This document shows, one piece after another, positions 18,412-26,771 of a stretch of DNA of 64,000 bases (positions within the stretch are counted from its first letter, which is position 1; each line of letters starts with the position of its first letter). The stretch is taken from the NCBI GenBank assembly GCA_026225555.1, contig JAMFSY010000151.1:1-64000 (forward strand), given 5' to 3'. The translations under genes and the position numbers were made by a program. Below the pieces are notes generated by a model. That model saw nothing but the letters and a program-made list of their open reading frames with translations. It made no database searches and was not told where the DNA came from. The stretch is from Methylacidiphilales bacterium (GTDB taxonomy: Bacteria > Verrucomicrobiota > Verrucomicrobiia > Methylacidiphilales > UBA1321).

Positions 18412-19571
18412 GGCAGTTTCACCAATTGGATGCGGCTGGGATCGTCCGTGCCGAGATTATGGGCGGCGGCATCGCTGATGTGGCTGGCCATCTTACCGAT
18501 GGGATCGATCTTTCCCGCCCGGCGCCAGCGCTCCATGCGCGGCAGCACGAGCGAATCGATGGCGACCGGATCGCGGCTGACATAGATCGCGCCGATCGAC
18601 TGCGTAAACTGGGGATTGAAAAACGGACCGCCCGCATATTCCGAAACAAGCGCGTCGAGAATGTGAATGACGACCTTGTGACGCATGAAATCCTTGTCGA
18701 GGATTTCGCAAATGGCCGGGTCGCCATAGGTTGGATCGCCCTGAAAGCGCCGGTTGTTATCGACGCAGCCGAGAGCCAGGCTGCCCAGGCAGCCGTTGAT
18801 GCCGATGTAGGAGTTATCGGTCAGCACGGGAACGTTGATGATCTTCGTGCAGGTACGGGTGACGAGATTGGCGTAGTACGATTTGTCGCTGGACTGGATT
18901 CCCGAGTTTGCATCGAGCGGATCGACGGGGGCCGTGCCGATGCCTGGCCCGCCGTATCCGTTGGCATTGACTGCATTGCGGGCGGCATCGGCCAGGGCGT
19001 CCGCCGCATCGCGATGGATGAAATCGGAGTCGCCCCAGATCAGCGTGCCGATCTGTTCGTTCTTATAAAAGGTGGTGGAATCATAACCGGTCCCCGGAAA
19101 GATCGAGGCGATGCCGACATGATCGTCGGTCGCCCGGACAGGCGCGTAACCGGCGTGGATCATGTCATCCTGGAACTTGTCCCAGATGATGATATGCGAG
19201 GGCGAAAGTCCCGCCGCCTGCAAGCCGTCGCAGATGGCCTGGACGATGGGGCGATGCGTGGAGAGAGCCGGGCCGCCCATCGTGGTGATCTTGATCCCGA
19301 CGATATCGTTTGGTGTGATGCCGAGCCGGGTCCAGGCCGTGCCGAGATCGTTCGCGCTGGTGAGCTTGAGAATTGCGCGATCGACCATATCGCGGGCCAT
19401 CGCCCCGTTGACGGCGAAGCGTTGCACCACGTCGGGGTTCTCCACGAGGATGACCGGGGAAAGAGCGACGGAAGCGGGGGGAGAATCGGTCTGCGCCAAG
19501 GCGGCGATGCCTAGGATAGCCCAAAGGCCCATTCCCAGGAATCCGATTGGCGTGGTCGCGCGGGCTCTCAT
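18408..19571 (-). CDS. secreted DUF362-family protein
   Basis: A 387-residue protein from ATG 19571. This start gives a signal peptide (RARATTPIGFLGMGLWAILGIA, then AQ). Upstream TTG/GTG codons at 19613-19608 would spoil it. The mature part matches the DUF362 pattern: VGIKITTMGGPALSTHRP, then an aspartate-rich IIIWDKF strand, NVPVLTDNSYIGINGCLGSLALGCVDNN, and a late RDPVAIDSLVLPR block. Some DUF362 proteins carry ferredoxin domains; this one does not. Its biochemical role is unknown. It is coupled to mazG by a 4-nt overlap, although one product is exported and the other cytoplasmic. Confidence 0.82.
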   Translation of the reverse strand: MRARATTPIGFLGMGLWAILGIAALAQTDSPPASVALSPVILVENPDVVQRFAVNGAMARDMVDRAILKLTSANDLGTAWTRLGITPNDIVGIKITTMGGPALSTHRPIVQAICDGLQAAGLSPSHIIIWDKFQDDMIHAGYAPVRATDDHVGIASIFPGTGYDSTTFYKNEQIGTLIWGDSDFIHRDAADALADAARNAVNANGYGGPGIGTAPVDPLDANSGIQSSDKSYYANLVTRTCTKIINVPVLTDNSYIGINGCLGSLALGCVDNNRRFQGDPTYGDPAICEILDKDFMRHKVVIHILDALVSEYAGGPFFNPQFTQSIGAIYVSRDPVAIDSLVLPRMERWRRAGKIDPIGKMASHISDAAAHNLGTDDPSRIQLVKLP

Positions 19572-19652
19572 CAGTCGGGAGAAGCTACCTAGCCGCGGGC
19601 GGACATGCACCAAAATTTAAGGATGTGGGGCTGCCCATCCCGATGACGGGGC

Positions 19653-19681
19653 TTTTCATCAAATTTATCACCGGCTACAAT
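19653..19681 (+). promoter_or_regulatory. candidate folD promoter
   Basis: TTTTCA at 19653-19658 and TACAAT at 19676-19681 with a 17-nt spacer, the best -10 match seen in this part of the window. Transcription would start near 19688, two bases before the folD ATG at 19690, so the mRNA would be essentially leaderless. Confidence 0.45.
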
Positions 19682-19689
19682 GGGACGCT

Positions 19690-20583
19690 ATGTCCAGCGC
19701 ACGACTCATCGATGGCAAGGCGATCTCCGCCCAGATCCACTCCGAAACCCAGGCCCACGTTCGTACGCTTCAGGAAAAGTATGGCGTCACCCCGGGCATC
19801 ACCTTCGTTCGCGTCGGCGACGACCCCGCTTCCCAGGCCTACGTCCGGATGAAGGGCGTCAAGGCCGCCGAGCTGGGCATTCGATCGGACACCATCGTGC
19901 TGGACGCGGCCACCCCGCAGGCGGAACTGCTCGCGCTGATCGAAAAGCTGAACGGCGATTCGGCTGTCCACGGCATCCTCGTGCAGGCCCCCTTGCCGAA
20001 GCAGATCAAGGAAGACGAAATCTTCAGCGCCATCGATCCACGCAAGGACGTGGACGGTTTTCACCCGATAAACGTCGGCAAGCTTTTGCTTGGGCAGAAC
20101 CCGATGTTCAAGCCATGCACCCCCGCCGGAGTGCATGAACTCCTGATTCGCTGCGGGGTGCCTCTGAGCGGCGCCGAAGTCGTGATCCTGGGTCGGGGCA
20201 ATATCGTCGGCAAACCGATGGCGGCCATCCTCCTGCAAAAGGACAAGCATGCCGACGCAACCGTGACCCTGCTCCATTCGCGCAGCAAAAATATCGCGGA
20301 GCATTGCCGCCGCGCTGACATCCTCATTGCGGCGATGGGGCAGGCCCTTTTCGTCAAGGCGGACATGGTCAAGCCGGGTGCGGTCGTGATCGATGTCGGC
20401 GTGAATCGGGTCGATGACGCCACCGCTAAGAATGGTTACCGGTTGGTCGGCGATGTTGACTTTGCAGCCGTAAGCCAGGTGGCGGGAGCGATCACGCCCA
20501 ACCCCGGCGGCGTGGGGCCGATGACGATCGCCATGCTGTTGAGCAATACCGCCCGGGCGGCGGAAGCGGCCCTGTCCTTGTAA
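19690..20583 (+). CDS. folD: bifunctional methylenetetrahydrofolate dehydrogenase / cyclohydrolase
   Basis: Cytoplasmic one-carbon enzyme that interconverts methylene-, methenyl- and formyl-tetrahydrofolate. It has 297 residues, normal for FolD. The catalytic lysine lies in YVRMKGVKA, followed by the conserved GILVQAPLPKQI and DVDGFHPINVGKL blocks. The NADP site reads GRGNIVGKPMAAIL, where most homologues have GRS, a conservative change. The C-terminal PNPGGVGPMTIAMLL block is intact. It is a single gene with its own promoter candidate, convergent with cysH. Confidence 0.97.
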   Translation: MSSARLIDGKAISAQIHSETQAHVRTLQEKYGVTPGITFVRVGDDPASQAYVRMKGVKAAELGIRSDTIVLDAATPQAELLALIEKLNGDSAVHGILVQAPLPKQIKEDEIFSAIDPRKDVDGFHPINVGKLLLGQNPMFKPCTPAGVHELLIRCGVPLSGAEVVILGRGNIVGKPMAAILLQKDKHADATVTLLHSRSKNIAEHCRRADILIAAMGQALFVKADMVKPGAVVIDVGVNRVDDATAKNGYRLVGDVDFAAVSQVAGAITPNPGGVGPMTIAMLLSNTARAAEAALSL

Positions 20584-20607
20584 AGGCGTCGCCGAAAAAA
20601 GGAAAAA

Positions 20608-21348
20608 CTACAACCCGACGTCGGGCAACGTTTCGTGCAGGCCGCACTCACGCTTGAGACCGAAGAAACGGGTCTCCTCCTCAGTCATGCCGGCCGAAAG
20701 CGGACGCGTGGTGTGGACGTCGCCGATGGAGACGTAGCCCTTTTCCCAGAGCGGGTGATAGGGCAGGTCGTACTTGGTGAGATACTGGAAAACCTGGCGG
20801 TCGGTCCAATCGATGATCGGCTGGATTTTCACGATTCCGTTCTGAAGCCCCAGCACGCCCAGCGCCTCGCGGGACCGGGCCTGTTGCCGACGGAGACCGG
20901 TGATCCAACCGCGCGCACCGAGTTCGCGCAAGGCGCGCTGCATCGGCTCGACCTTATTGACTTGGTTGTACCGCTCGATGCCCTCGACGCCATTTTCCCA
21001 CAGCTTGCCCCAGCGCGCTTCCTGCCACGCCGGGCTGAGCGGGGATCGATAAATCTTGAGGTTGAGCTTCAACCGTTCCGTCAACTGGTCGGCGAATTGG
21101 TAGGTCTCGGGAAAGAGATAACCCGTATCGGCCAGCACCACCGGAATTTCCGGCCATTGTTGCGTGACGAGGTGCAGCGATACCGCCGATTGCGCGCCGA
21201 AGCTGGTTGAGAGCATGATCTCGGGACGAAAACGGTCCAGCGCCCAGCGTACCCGTTCCTCGGCGGATACCTTTTCCAGTTGGGAACTGATTTCTTTCAG
21301 CGGCCGTTCCTCTATGGGAACAACCGCGCCTTGAGTCGCATCGGTCAT
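20608..21348 (-). CDS. cysH: phosphoadenylyl-sulfate (PAPS) reductase
   Basis: Assimilatory sulfate reduction enzyme that reduces PAPS (or APS) to sulfite using thioredoxin. It has 246 residues. The PP-loop region is [10 protein letters not shown], followed by [21 protein letters not shown] and [11 protein letters not shown]. The catalytic cysteine is C235 in the C-terminal ECGLH motif. The paired cysteines that bind an Fe-S cluster in APS reductases are not seen, so PAPS is the more likely substrate. It starts 3 nt after the stop of the FIST gene, implying one transcript. No other cys genes are nearby. Confidence 0.94.
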   Translation of the reverse strand: MTDATQGAVVPIEERPLKEISSQLEKVSAEERVRWALDRFRPEIMLSTSFGAQSAVSLHLVTQQWPEIPVVLADTGYLFPETYQFADQLTERLKLNLKIYRSPLSPAWQEARWGKLWENGVEGIERYNQVNKVEPMQRALRELGARGWITGLRRQQARSREALGVLGLQNGIVKIQPIIDWTDRQVFQYLTKYDLPYHPLWEKGYVSIGDVHTTRPLSAGMTEEETRFFGLKRECGLHETLPDVGL

Positions 21349-21351
21349 GAT

Positions 21352-22539
21352 CTAAATCGCTTTCTTCGTCGGCGCAAAAAGGGCGAGCGAGGCGGTGTAG
21401 CCGTGCGCGAAGCTGCGATCCCCCACCGGGCCGATCTGCACGTTGGCGAAAAGACCGGCCACCGGCAGGCCGGGAAAGACTTGGTCGATCAGGCCCGCAT
21501 CGTGGTTGGCATCGCCAAAAAGACTGCGGCCCCGGCCGTGGCAGGTGCAAAGCAGTCCCGCGTAAGGCGTGGGCGAAAAATTGGCCGCCTCCTCGCGCAG
21601 CAGGCGTTGGAGTTCGTCATTGGCCACGCGCGAATCGCGCAACTGGTACTGTAGTGTCTGTCCGACACGTGGAACCGCGTTGATCGCCACCGCGCCGCTT
21701 TCGCGGTCGGCCCCGATGATATTGCGGACGAGGAAATCGCCACGCTTGTATTCCTCGAGATATTCGCTGACCGCAAGGCCCGCGAAGAGATGCCCCTTGG
21801 CCTGCTCGCGTTCGGCGTCGCTGAGCTCTTTGTAGACGTCGCTGAGCACCTCGTAAGCGGGCCGGGAGCCAAGGGTAAAAAGCACATTGCGGTCGGCCCG
21901 GGTGACTGTGAGCGGCTCGCCGATGGGCTTGCAGCCTTGGGAAACGACGGCATGCACCGCGATGTCGCCTTCGAGCGCGAGAGCCACGCCGCCGGAAATC
22001 ACGCGGTCATTGCATAGGACCCAGGCTTCGGGCTCGCCCGGAAAGCCGCCCGCATAGCCGCCGAAGATCGGCACGTGCGCGTAGGCCTGGTTCCATTGTT
22101 TCAGCCAGGCCTCGACGTTGATGGAAAAGGGATTCAGGAAAACAAGCCATGCCTTGGTGTCCGCCGCCTTGAGGTGCGTCTGGGCGTGCCAATATTCCGG
22201 GTCGGGCGACGATTCGATCATGTTTTGATCGAACGGAAAGGCCTTCGCCGTGACGCCGGGCAATGAGACGAGCAGCAGGGAAAAGCCGGAGCCTTCCTCC
22301 TGCTCCTTCGAGGAACCGACCAGACCGCTGCCGGTGCAACCGATGAGGGTCGGCACCTGCCCATAGATGCGAACGAGTTCTAGGAAGTCGGAAGCCTTCT
22401 CCGCGTAGTCAGGCGTAACGAAGGCGAGGCAAAATGTCGGCGGGCCGGACAATTGCGCGCGCAACTGGCTCGCCGTCTCACGTATCACGGCTTCATCGAA
22501 TGGGCCCGTGACGAGCCTTGAAGCCGCGTGCATTGACAT
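21352..22539 (-). CDS. FIST-domain protein (FIST_N + FIST_C)
   Basis: A 395-residue protein starting at ATG 22539 (MSMHAASR). Residues about 20-200 match the FIST N domain (SGFSLLLVSLPGV, IFGGYAGG) and about 210-390 the FIST C domain (VSQGCKPIGEPL, CHGRGRSLFG, HGYTASLALF). FIST proteins are predicted small-ligand sensors, often fused to signalling modules. This one has no fusion partner, signal peptide or membrane segment, so it should be cytoplasmic. It lies directly upstream of cysH with a 3-nt gap, which hints at a role tied to sulfur or amino-acid metabolism. That link is inference only. Confidence 0.88.
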   Translation of the reverse strand: MSMHAASRLVTGPFDEAVIRETASQLRAQLSGPPTFCLAFVTPDYAEKASDFLELVRIYGQVPTLIGCTGSGLVGSSKEQEEGSGFSLLLVSLPGVTAKAFPFDQNMIESSPDPEYWHAQTHLKAADTKAWLVFLNPFSINVEAWLKQWNQAYAHVPIFGGYAGGFPGEPEAWVLCNDRVISGGVALALEGDIAVHAVVSQGCKPIGEPLTVTRADRNVLFTLGSRPAYEVLSDVYKELSDAEREQAKGHLFAGLAVSEYLEEYKRGDFLVRNIIGADRESGAVAINAVPRVGQTLQYQLRDSRVANDELQRLLREEAANFSPTPYAGLLCTCHGRGRSLFGDANHDAGLIDQVFPGLPVAGLFANVQIGPVGDRSFAHGYTASLALFAPTKKAI

Positions 22540-22662
22540 ACCTAATGATCCGGCCCCGTGGCGAAAAGTCAATCCGGCTTAGGCGTTAAGACCATGAATA
22601 AACCGTAATTACCCCGGGCTTGACGACCGGACCGGTCCCCTTCGCCATCGCGGAGAAACCCG

Positions 22663-23679
22663 CTAGCCGGCCCGCGAAGTTTCCGTGGCGAAATCTGACG
22701 CCCAAATGTCCTGCGCCATCCGAAAACTTTCCGGCATGAGCGTGTAGCCGACGTGCCCCTGCGGGAAACAGGCGAAATGGGTGCCTCCCCATCGCCGGGA
22801 GAGCTCCTCGATTTCCTCAGGCGGCGCGATCCGATCGTACTGGCCCGCGATCATGAGGATGTGCTTGGGATCGATCATCGGCTTTTGATAGAGGGGGCAG
22901 ACCAGGCGCATGCTGCCTGCCGTATCTTCCGGAGTGAGTCCGACCCGGCGCAGGGCAGAGCGAATGGAAATCGAACTGGGCGAGCGCCAGATCGCGTTAT
23001 CGACGTCAAGAATTGGCTCGACCAGGATCATCCGTTGCAAAAGCGGCTCGAAGCAGCCGAGCAACGCCATGATCCAGCCGCCGTAACTGGTGCCCCAGCC
23101 ACCGAAAAGTTTCCCGCCTTTCTTCGCCAATTGCTGCAGGACAACGCGGCATTCCACGACGGACTGCTGAATCCCCGCCGCGCTGCGCAGCAACTCGCCG
23201 CCGACGCAAAATTCGCCGTGAAAATGTCCCGGTAACCGCCGCGAATAGTGGTAGGGCAGGTGGACGAAGACGGCATTCCAGCCGCGTGCGTTCAGCCGCC
23301 GGGCCCACAGCCGATAACCGATATCGCTGACCGACATGAGGCCGTGGGCGAGAAGCATGGTCGGCGCCGTCCAGCCTTGCTCGCAGGGGAAGAAATCGAA
23401 CGCCGCCATGTTGTTCTCGGAATGGTTGCCGGGATAGGGACTGGGGAAATGAAGACGCCCGTGATCGGGCAACTCCGGTGCCACGAAGTCCGGCGGAATG
23501 ACGTAGAAATCCTCCACCGGACGCCGCGCCCACTCGAGGGCAAAGTCATCCCATCGCGCGCGAAAATCGTCGGGCAAGGGATGCCGCGCCTGAAGCAGAT
23601 TGACGAAACCGAAGCTGACGAAATCGAGGGCCATCGCGCGCACTTGGTCCGCCCGGGAAAGAAGTGATCGCGATTTCAT
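22663..23679 (-). CDS. alpha/beta hydrolase-fold protein
   Basis: A 338-residue protein with an alpha/beta hydrolase core. HG in LLAHGLMSV is the likely oxyanion strand. GWGTSYGGW carries the nucleophile elbow (GTSYGG), an Asp in AGQYDRIAP suits the acid, and H in FPQGHVGY is the catalytic His. The order and spacing fit an active enzyme. A long N-terminal region of about 110 residues without a signal peptide precedes the core. It resembles the ABHD18-like group, whose substrates are unknown. It stands alone between the FIST gene and the divergent carotenoid genes. Confidence 0.8.
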   Translation of the reverse strand: MKSRSLLSRADQVRAMALDFVSFGFVNLLQARHPLPDDFRARWDDFALEWARRPVEDFYVIPPDFVAPELPDHGRLHFPSPYPGNHSENNMAAFDFFPCEQGWTAPTMLLAHGLMSVSDIGYRLWARRLNARGWNAVFVHLPYHYSRRLPGHFHGEFCVGGELLRSAAGIQQSVVECRVVLQQLAKKGGKLFGGWGTSYGGWIMALLGCFEPLLQRMILVEPILDVDNAIWRSPSSISIRSALRRVGLTPEDTAGSMRLVCPLYQKPMIDPKHILMIAGQYDRIAPPEEIEELSRRWGGTHFACFPQGHVGYTLMPESFRMAQDIWASDFATETSRAG

Positions 23680-23854
23680 TCGTGCATGGAAGCGGCGGAC
23701 AAAGGCATAAAGAGAAGGTGGACCATCCGACTAAAACATTCCCGGCTATCAGAACGGGTCTCGCGAATTTTGTCGAGCTCCCTGCGGACGGTCCCAAGCA
23801 CCATCAATTGTCGTTCGCTGACGTGAAAGCCTGCCATCCTGAGTCTCTCGCCTC

Positions 23855-25294
23855 GTGAAAAAAATCCTCGTCATCGGAGCCGGTCTGGGCGGTTTGGCCT
23901 CGGCCATTCGCCTGGCTCACGCCGGTCACGGCGTCGAGATCTGGGAAAAGAATGCGTCTGCCGGCGGCAAACTGAAGGAACTCCGCGCCGATGGTTTCAC
24001 CTGGGGGACCGGGCCCTCCCTGCTGACCATGCCGCACGTCCTGCGCGAGCTTTTCGCCAGCGTCGGCGAGCGGCTGGAGGACCATCTCGAATTGGTGCGA
24101 CTCGATTCGTGCTGCCGTTATTTTTGGATGGATGGCACCGTAATCGACGAAGACGCCGCGTTCTGGCAACGGCCCGAGGTGGTGAAATTTCTCCACTACG
24201 CGCGCGGGATTTACGAGCTCTCGGGCGAGGCTTATCTCCATCGTCCGCCCGGCGATTTCTGGCGCGCGTTCACGCCGCGCAATTGGCCGAAGCTGCGACA
24301 TCTCGGCAAGGTGGCCACGACCCGCACGCTGGCCCGCGAGGTGGAGCGGCGGATCGCCGATCCTTACCTGCGCCAGATCTTCTTGCGCTTCGCGACTTAT
24401 AATGGCTCCTCGCCTTATCTCACCCCGGCGACGTTCAACATCATCCCCTACGTGGAAGCCGAATTCGGCGCGTGGTACGTGCGCGGAGGAATGCCGCGCA
24501 TTGCCGAGGCGCTGGCCGCGCTCGCTGAACGCCAGGGCGCGACCCTCCACTATGGTCGAACGGCGACAGGGTGGAATGGCCGGGAAGCGACGGCGGCGGA
24601 TGGCACGCGTACCGGGGCCGATTTTCTCATCTGCAATGGCGACGCCTTGACGTCGCAGACCGGTTTTCTGTCCAACCTTTACGACGAGCGCGCGCGGTGG
24701 GAGATCCGCCGCCCCCCGCTTTCCACCTCGGGATTCATTCTCTTTCTGGGCGTGCGCGGGCGCGACCCGCGTCTGGGCCATCACAATATTTTCTTTTCGA
24801 ACAATTATCAGCGAGAGTTCGCCCAGATCCATCGGGCAAGAATTCACCCGGACGAACCGACCATTTACATTTCGATCAGCGCCCGCAGTGATTCCACCCA
24901 TGCGCCGGAGGGCCATGACAATTATTTCGTGCTGGTCAACGCCCCGGCGCGCAATCCCTTGCGGCCGTGGACGGAAGAAGAGATCGACCTTTACCGCGAG
25001 CTCATCGTGGCGCGGCTGGAAGCATTCGGCCTGACTGGTTTATCGGAACGGATTGTCAGCCAGCGAACTTTCACACCGACCGATTTCGCCACGCGCGATC
25101 TCGCCTATCACGGCGCCCTTTATGGCTGGGCTTCGCACTCGGTGCGCACCTCGCTTTTCCGGCCGCCGCTGCGCGCGCCCGGCACGCGGAATGTTTTTTT
25201 CGTAGGAGGAACCACCCATCCTGGCGGTGGAATTCCACTCGTGCTTTTGAGCGGCAAGATGGTCGCCGATCTCGTCCAGCGGGAGGCGGCATGA
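23855..25294 (+). CDS. CrtI-family phytoene/carotenoid desaturase
   Basis: FAD-dependent carotenoid desaturase or related carotenoid oxidoreductase, 479 residues. The FAD-binding motif is near the N terminus (VIGAGLGGLASAIRLAHAG, then the AGGKL segment). A C-terminal block (FFVGGTTHPGGGIPLVLLSGK) is diagnostic of the CrtI/CrtN/CrtD family. The start is GTG 23855, because MKKILVIGAG begins there exactly as expected. The stop overlaps the start of the next gene by 4 nt. Which desaturation or ketolation step it performs cannot be told from sequence. Phytoene synthase (crtB) is not in the window. Confidence 0.9.
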   Translation: MKKILVIGAGLGGLASAIRLAHAGHGVEIWEKNASAGGKLKELRADGFTWGTGPSLLTMPHVLRELFASVGERLEDHLELVRLDSCCRYFWMDGTVIDEDAAFWQRPEVVKFLHYARGIYELSGEAYLHRPPGDFWRAFTPRNWPKLRHLGKVATTRTLAREVERRIADPYLRQIFLRFATYNGSSPYLTPATFNIIPYVEAEFGAWYVRGGMPRIAEALAALAERQGATLHYGRTATGWNGREATAADGTRTGADFLICNGDALTSQTGFLSNLYDERARWEIRRPPLSTSGFILFLGVRGRDPRLGHHNIFFSNNYQREFAQIHRARIHPDEPTIYISISARSDSTHAPEGHDNYFVLVNAPARNPLRPWTEEEIDLYRELIVARLEAFGLTGLSERIVSQRTFTPTDFATRDLAYHGALYGWASHSVRTSLFRPPLRAPGTRNVFFVGGTTHPGGGIPLVLLSGKMVADLVQREAA

Positions 25295-25998
25295 ACCGCT
25301 GGCCGATGTGGGAAAGAGTTCTTTTCGGCGCGTTCCTTTTCTGGAGCGCGGCGGGCCTGATCTTCACGCTGGGACATCTCACTCCCGCGGTCGTCAGCGG
25401 CTGGCCGGTGGGGAAGGCTTTGCGCGCGTTCATCAATGGTTGCGTGCGCACGGGTGATCCGATCCTGATCCTGCTCGCGTTTGCCAACACGCATGTGCAT
25501 GCCTCGCGGCAGTGGACGCCGACCCTTGCGCGTCGTTGGGCGCTGATCGTTCTCGTTTGTTCGTTGGGAATCGAAACGATCGGCGCGCAAACCGGATTTC
25601 CCTTCGGCATCTACCACTATACGCATCGCTTCGGGCCGCTGATCGGAATCGTGCCGCTGACCATTCCGCTCGCCTGGCACGTGGTGGTGACGAATGCCCT
25701 CTTTATCGTGCGGAGATTTCTACCGCATCCCTCTCGGTTCTTACAGACGGCCACCACGGCGCTGCTGTGCACGCTTTATGATTTCATCCTGGAACCTTTC
25801 GCGACCGGGGCGAAGAGCTACTGGATTTGGCAGGGCGGAACCATTCCACCACAGAACTACGCGGCGTGGCTGGTGTTGAGCTTTCTGCTGGCGCTCATTT
25901 TTTCACCGAAAGTTGCCACGCGTTATCCCCGCGACCCGCGTCCGCTCGTTTTGCTTGGCGCGACGTTGTTGATTTTTATCGCCGGAGGCTGGCTTTAA
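25291..25998 (+). CDS. CruF-like carotenoid biosynthesis membrane protein
   Basis: Integral membrane protein of 235 residues with about six to seven hydrophobic segments. It matches the carotenoid-biosynthesis family that includes CruF (carotenoid 1',2'-hydratase). The typical conserved core is GFPFGIYHYTHRFGPLIG, then VPLTIPLAWH, with a later acidic DFILEPFAT segment. The ATG at 25291 is preceded by GGGAGG and overlaps the stop of the desaturase gene (ATGA). The longer upstream frame is antisense or overlapping noise. The pair would modify an acyclic or monocyclic carotenoid made elsewhere. Confidence 0.82.
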   Translation: MNRWPMWERVLFGAFLFWSAAGLIFTLGHLTPAVVSGWPVGKALRAFINGCVRTGDPILILLAFANTHVHASRQWTPTLARRWALIVLVCSLGIETIGAQTGFPFGIYHYTHRFGPLIGIVPLTIPLAWHVVVTNALFIVRRFLPHPSRFLQTATTALLCTLYDFILEPFATGAKSYWIWQGGTIPPQNYAAWLVLSFLLALIFSPKVATRYPRDPRPLVLLGATLLIFIAGGWL

Positions 25999-26049
25999 AG
26001 CACCGTCGCGCCAAAGGTGACGGCTCGACCCTTTTCCCATTAAATGATC

Positions 26050-26200
26050 GGGTCAAAATTCCTGTCATCCTGAGCTTGTCGAAGGATCAGCTTCCGGCAG
26101 GCACCTAAATTTAGCGGGAGAGTTGCCCTTGCGACAGTTGAAGTCAACGGAGGCTGATCCTTCGACAAGCTCAGGATGACTGACTTTGGAGCGACTATCT
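26050..26200. repeat. ~150-bp inverted-repeat element, copy A
   Basis: Two 27-nt inverted arms containing GAGCTTGTCGAAGGAT (26064-26090 and, inverted, 26154-26180) separated by about 63 nt. The inner spacer and both outer flanks match, as reverse complement, the element at 46148-46302; shared pieces are CTTCCGGCA, AAGTCAACGG, TTAGCG, GTCAAAAT and GTCGCTCC. It fills the gap between the 3' ends of the convergent CruF-like and OB-fold genes. It contains no ORF worth calling. It looks like a MITE- or REP-type element that can fold on either strand. Confidence 0.85.
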
Positions 26201-26220
26201 AAGTGGAATCGCTCTAGCGT

Positions 26221-26583
26221 TTATTTCGCCAGGTGCCACTGGGCGACATCGACCTCGAGATGGCCGAAGCCGAGGTAGGCCTGGTCGATGCGACCGCCCA
26301 AAACGATTTTCTTGCCGATCGGCAGGTCGAAATCCCCGCTATCGAGACGCACCGAGCCCGTGCCATCGGTGAACCAATATTCGTTGTCGCCGATGCGGCG
26401 GGTGACCTTTCCAATGAGAGTGACATAGCGATCATCAACATCGAGATTGTCGCGCGTGTTGACCACCCAGCGCACCGTCGTGGCATGGTAGGGGTGGGGA
26501 AGGGGCGCGGGTGCGGCATGCAGAGCCGTGGACAAAAGGCTAAGCAGCACGGCGGTCGCCAAAGAGGCTGATCTGATTTTCAT
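26221..26583 (-). CDS. secreted OB-fold (BOF / YgiW-YdeI-like) protein
   Basis: A 120-residue protein from ATG 26583, giving a signal peptide (MKIRSASLATAVLLSLLSTALHA). The longer frame to 26700 would hide that peptide. The mature domain matches the bacterial OB-fold family of periplasmic stress-tolerance proteins: a DDRYVTLIGKVTRRIGDNEYWFTDGTG core, then GKKIVLGGRIDQ. In E. coli relatives are linked to peroxide, metal or acid stress, but the ligand is unknown. It is divergent from the XRE/S24 repressor and shares a 188-nt control region with it, so it is a candidate target of that repressor. Confidence 0.82.
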   Translation of the reverse strand: MKIRSASLATAVLLSLLSTALHAAPAPLPHPYHATTVRWVVNTRDNLDVDDRYVTLIGKVTRRIGDNEYWFTDGTGSVRLDSGDFDLPIGKKIVLGGRIDQAYLGFGHLEVDVAQWHLAK

Positions 26584-26633
26584 AGGAACGTCCACTATGG
26601 AACCGTGGCGCAGAAATTCAATCACGTTACGCG

Positions 26634-26645
26634 ATCTCGCGAGAT
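26634..26645. promoter_or_regulatory. perfect 12-bp palindrome, candidate operator
   Basis: ATCTCGCGAGAT, a perfect palindrome in the shared control region between the secreted OB-fold gene and the XRE/S24 regulator, 51 bp from the former's start codon. It has the size and symmetry of a dimeric repressor site. A weaker inverted repeat (AAATG-TCTT-CATTT) lies at 26683-26696. Binding by the adjacent regulator is inference. Confidence 0.4.
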
Positions 26646-26708
26646 GAGGGAAAAGTGTCAGATTTACGCCTATCTTCGATCTAAATGTCTTCATTTCCAC
26701 TAATTTAG

Positions 26709-26738
26709 TTGACTTTTTCGTGAATTTTTTATTTTATA
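26709..26738 (+). promoter_or_regulatory. candidate promoter of the XRE/S24 regulator
   Basis: TTGACT at 26709-26714 and TTTATA at 26733-26738 with an 18-nt spacer, in a markedly AT-rich stretch (26696-26760) that contrasts with the GC-rich surroundings. Transcription would start near 26745. Confidence 0.45.
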
Positions 26739-26771
26739 CGTTTAGTTTTGTGTAATTAAGAGGTGACAGAT

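Noticed and set aside
26060-26200. Paired short repeats considered as a CRISPR array
   Set aside because: The repeats are inverted, not direct, there are only two per locus, and no cas genes are present. They fit REP/MITE-type elements.
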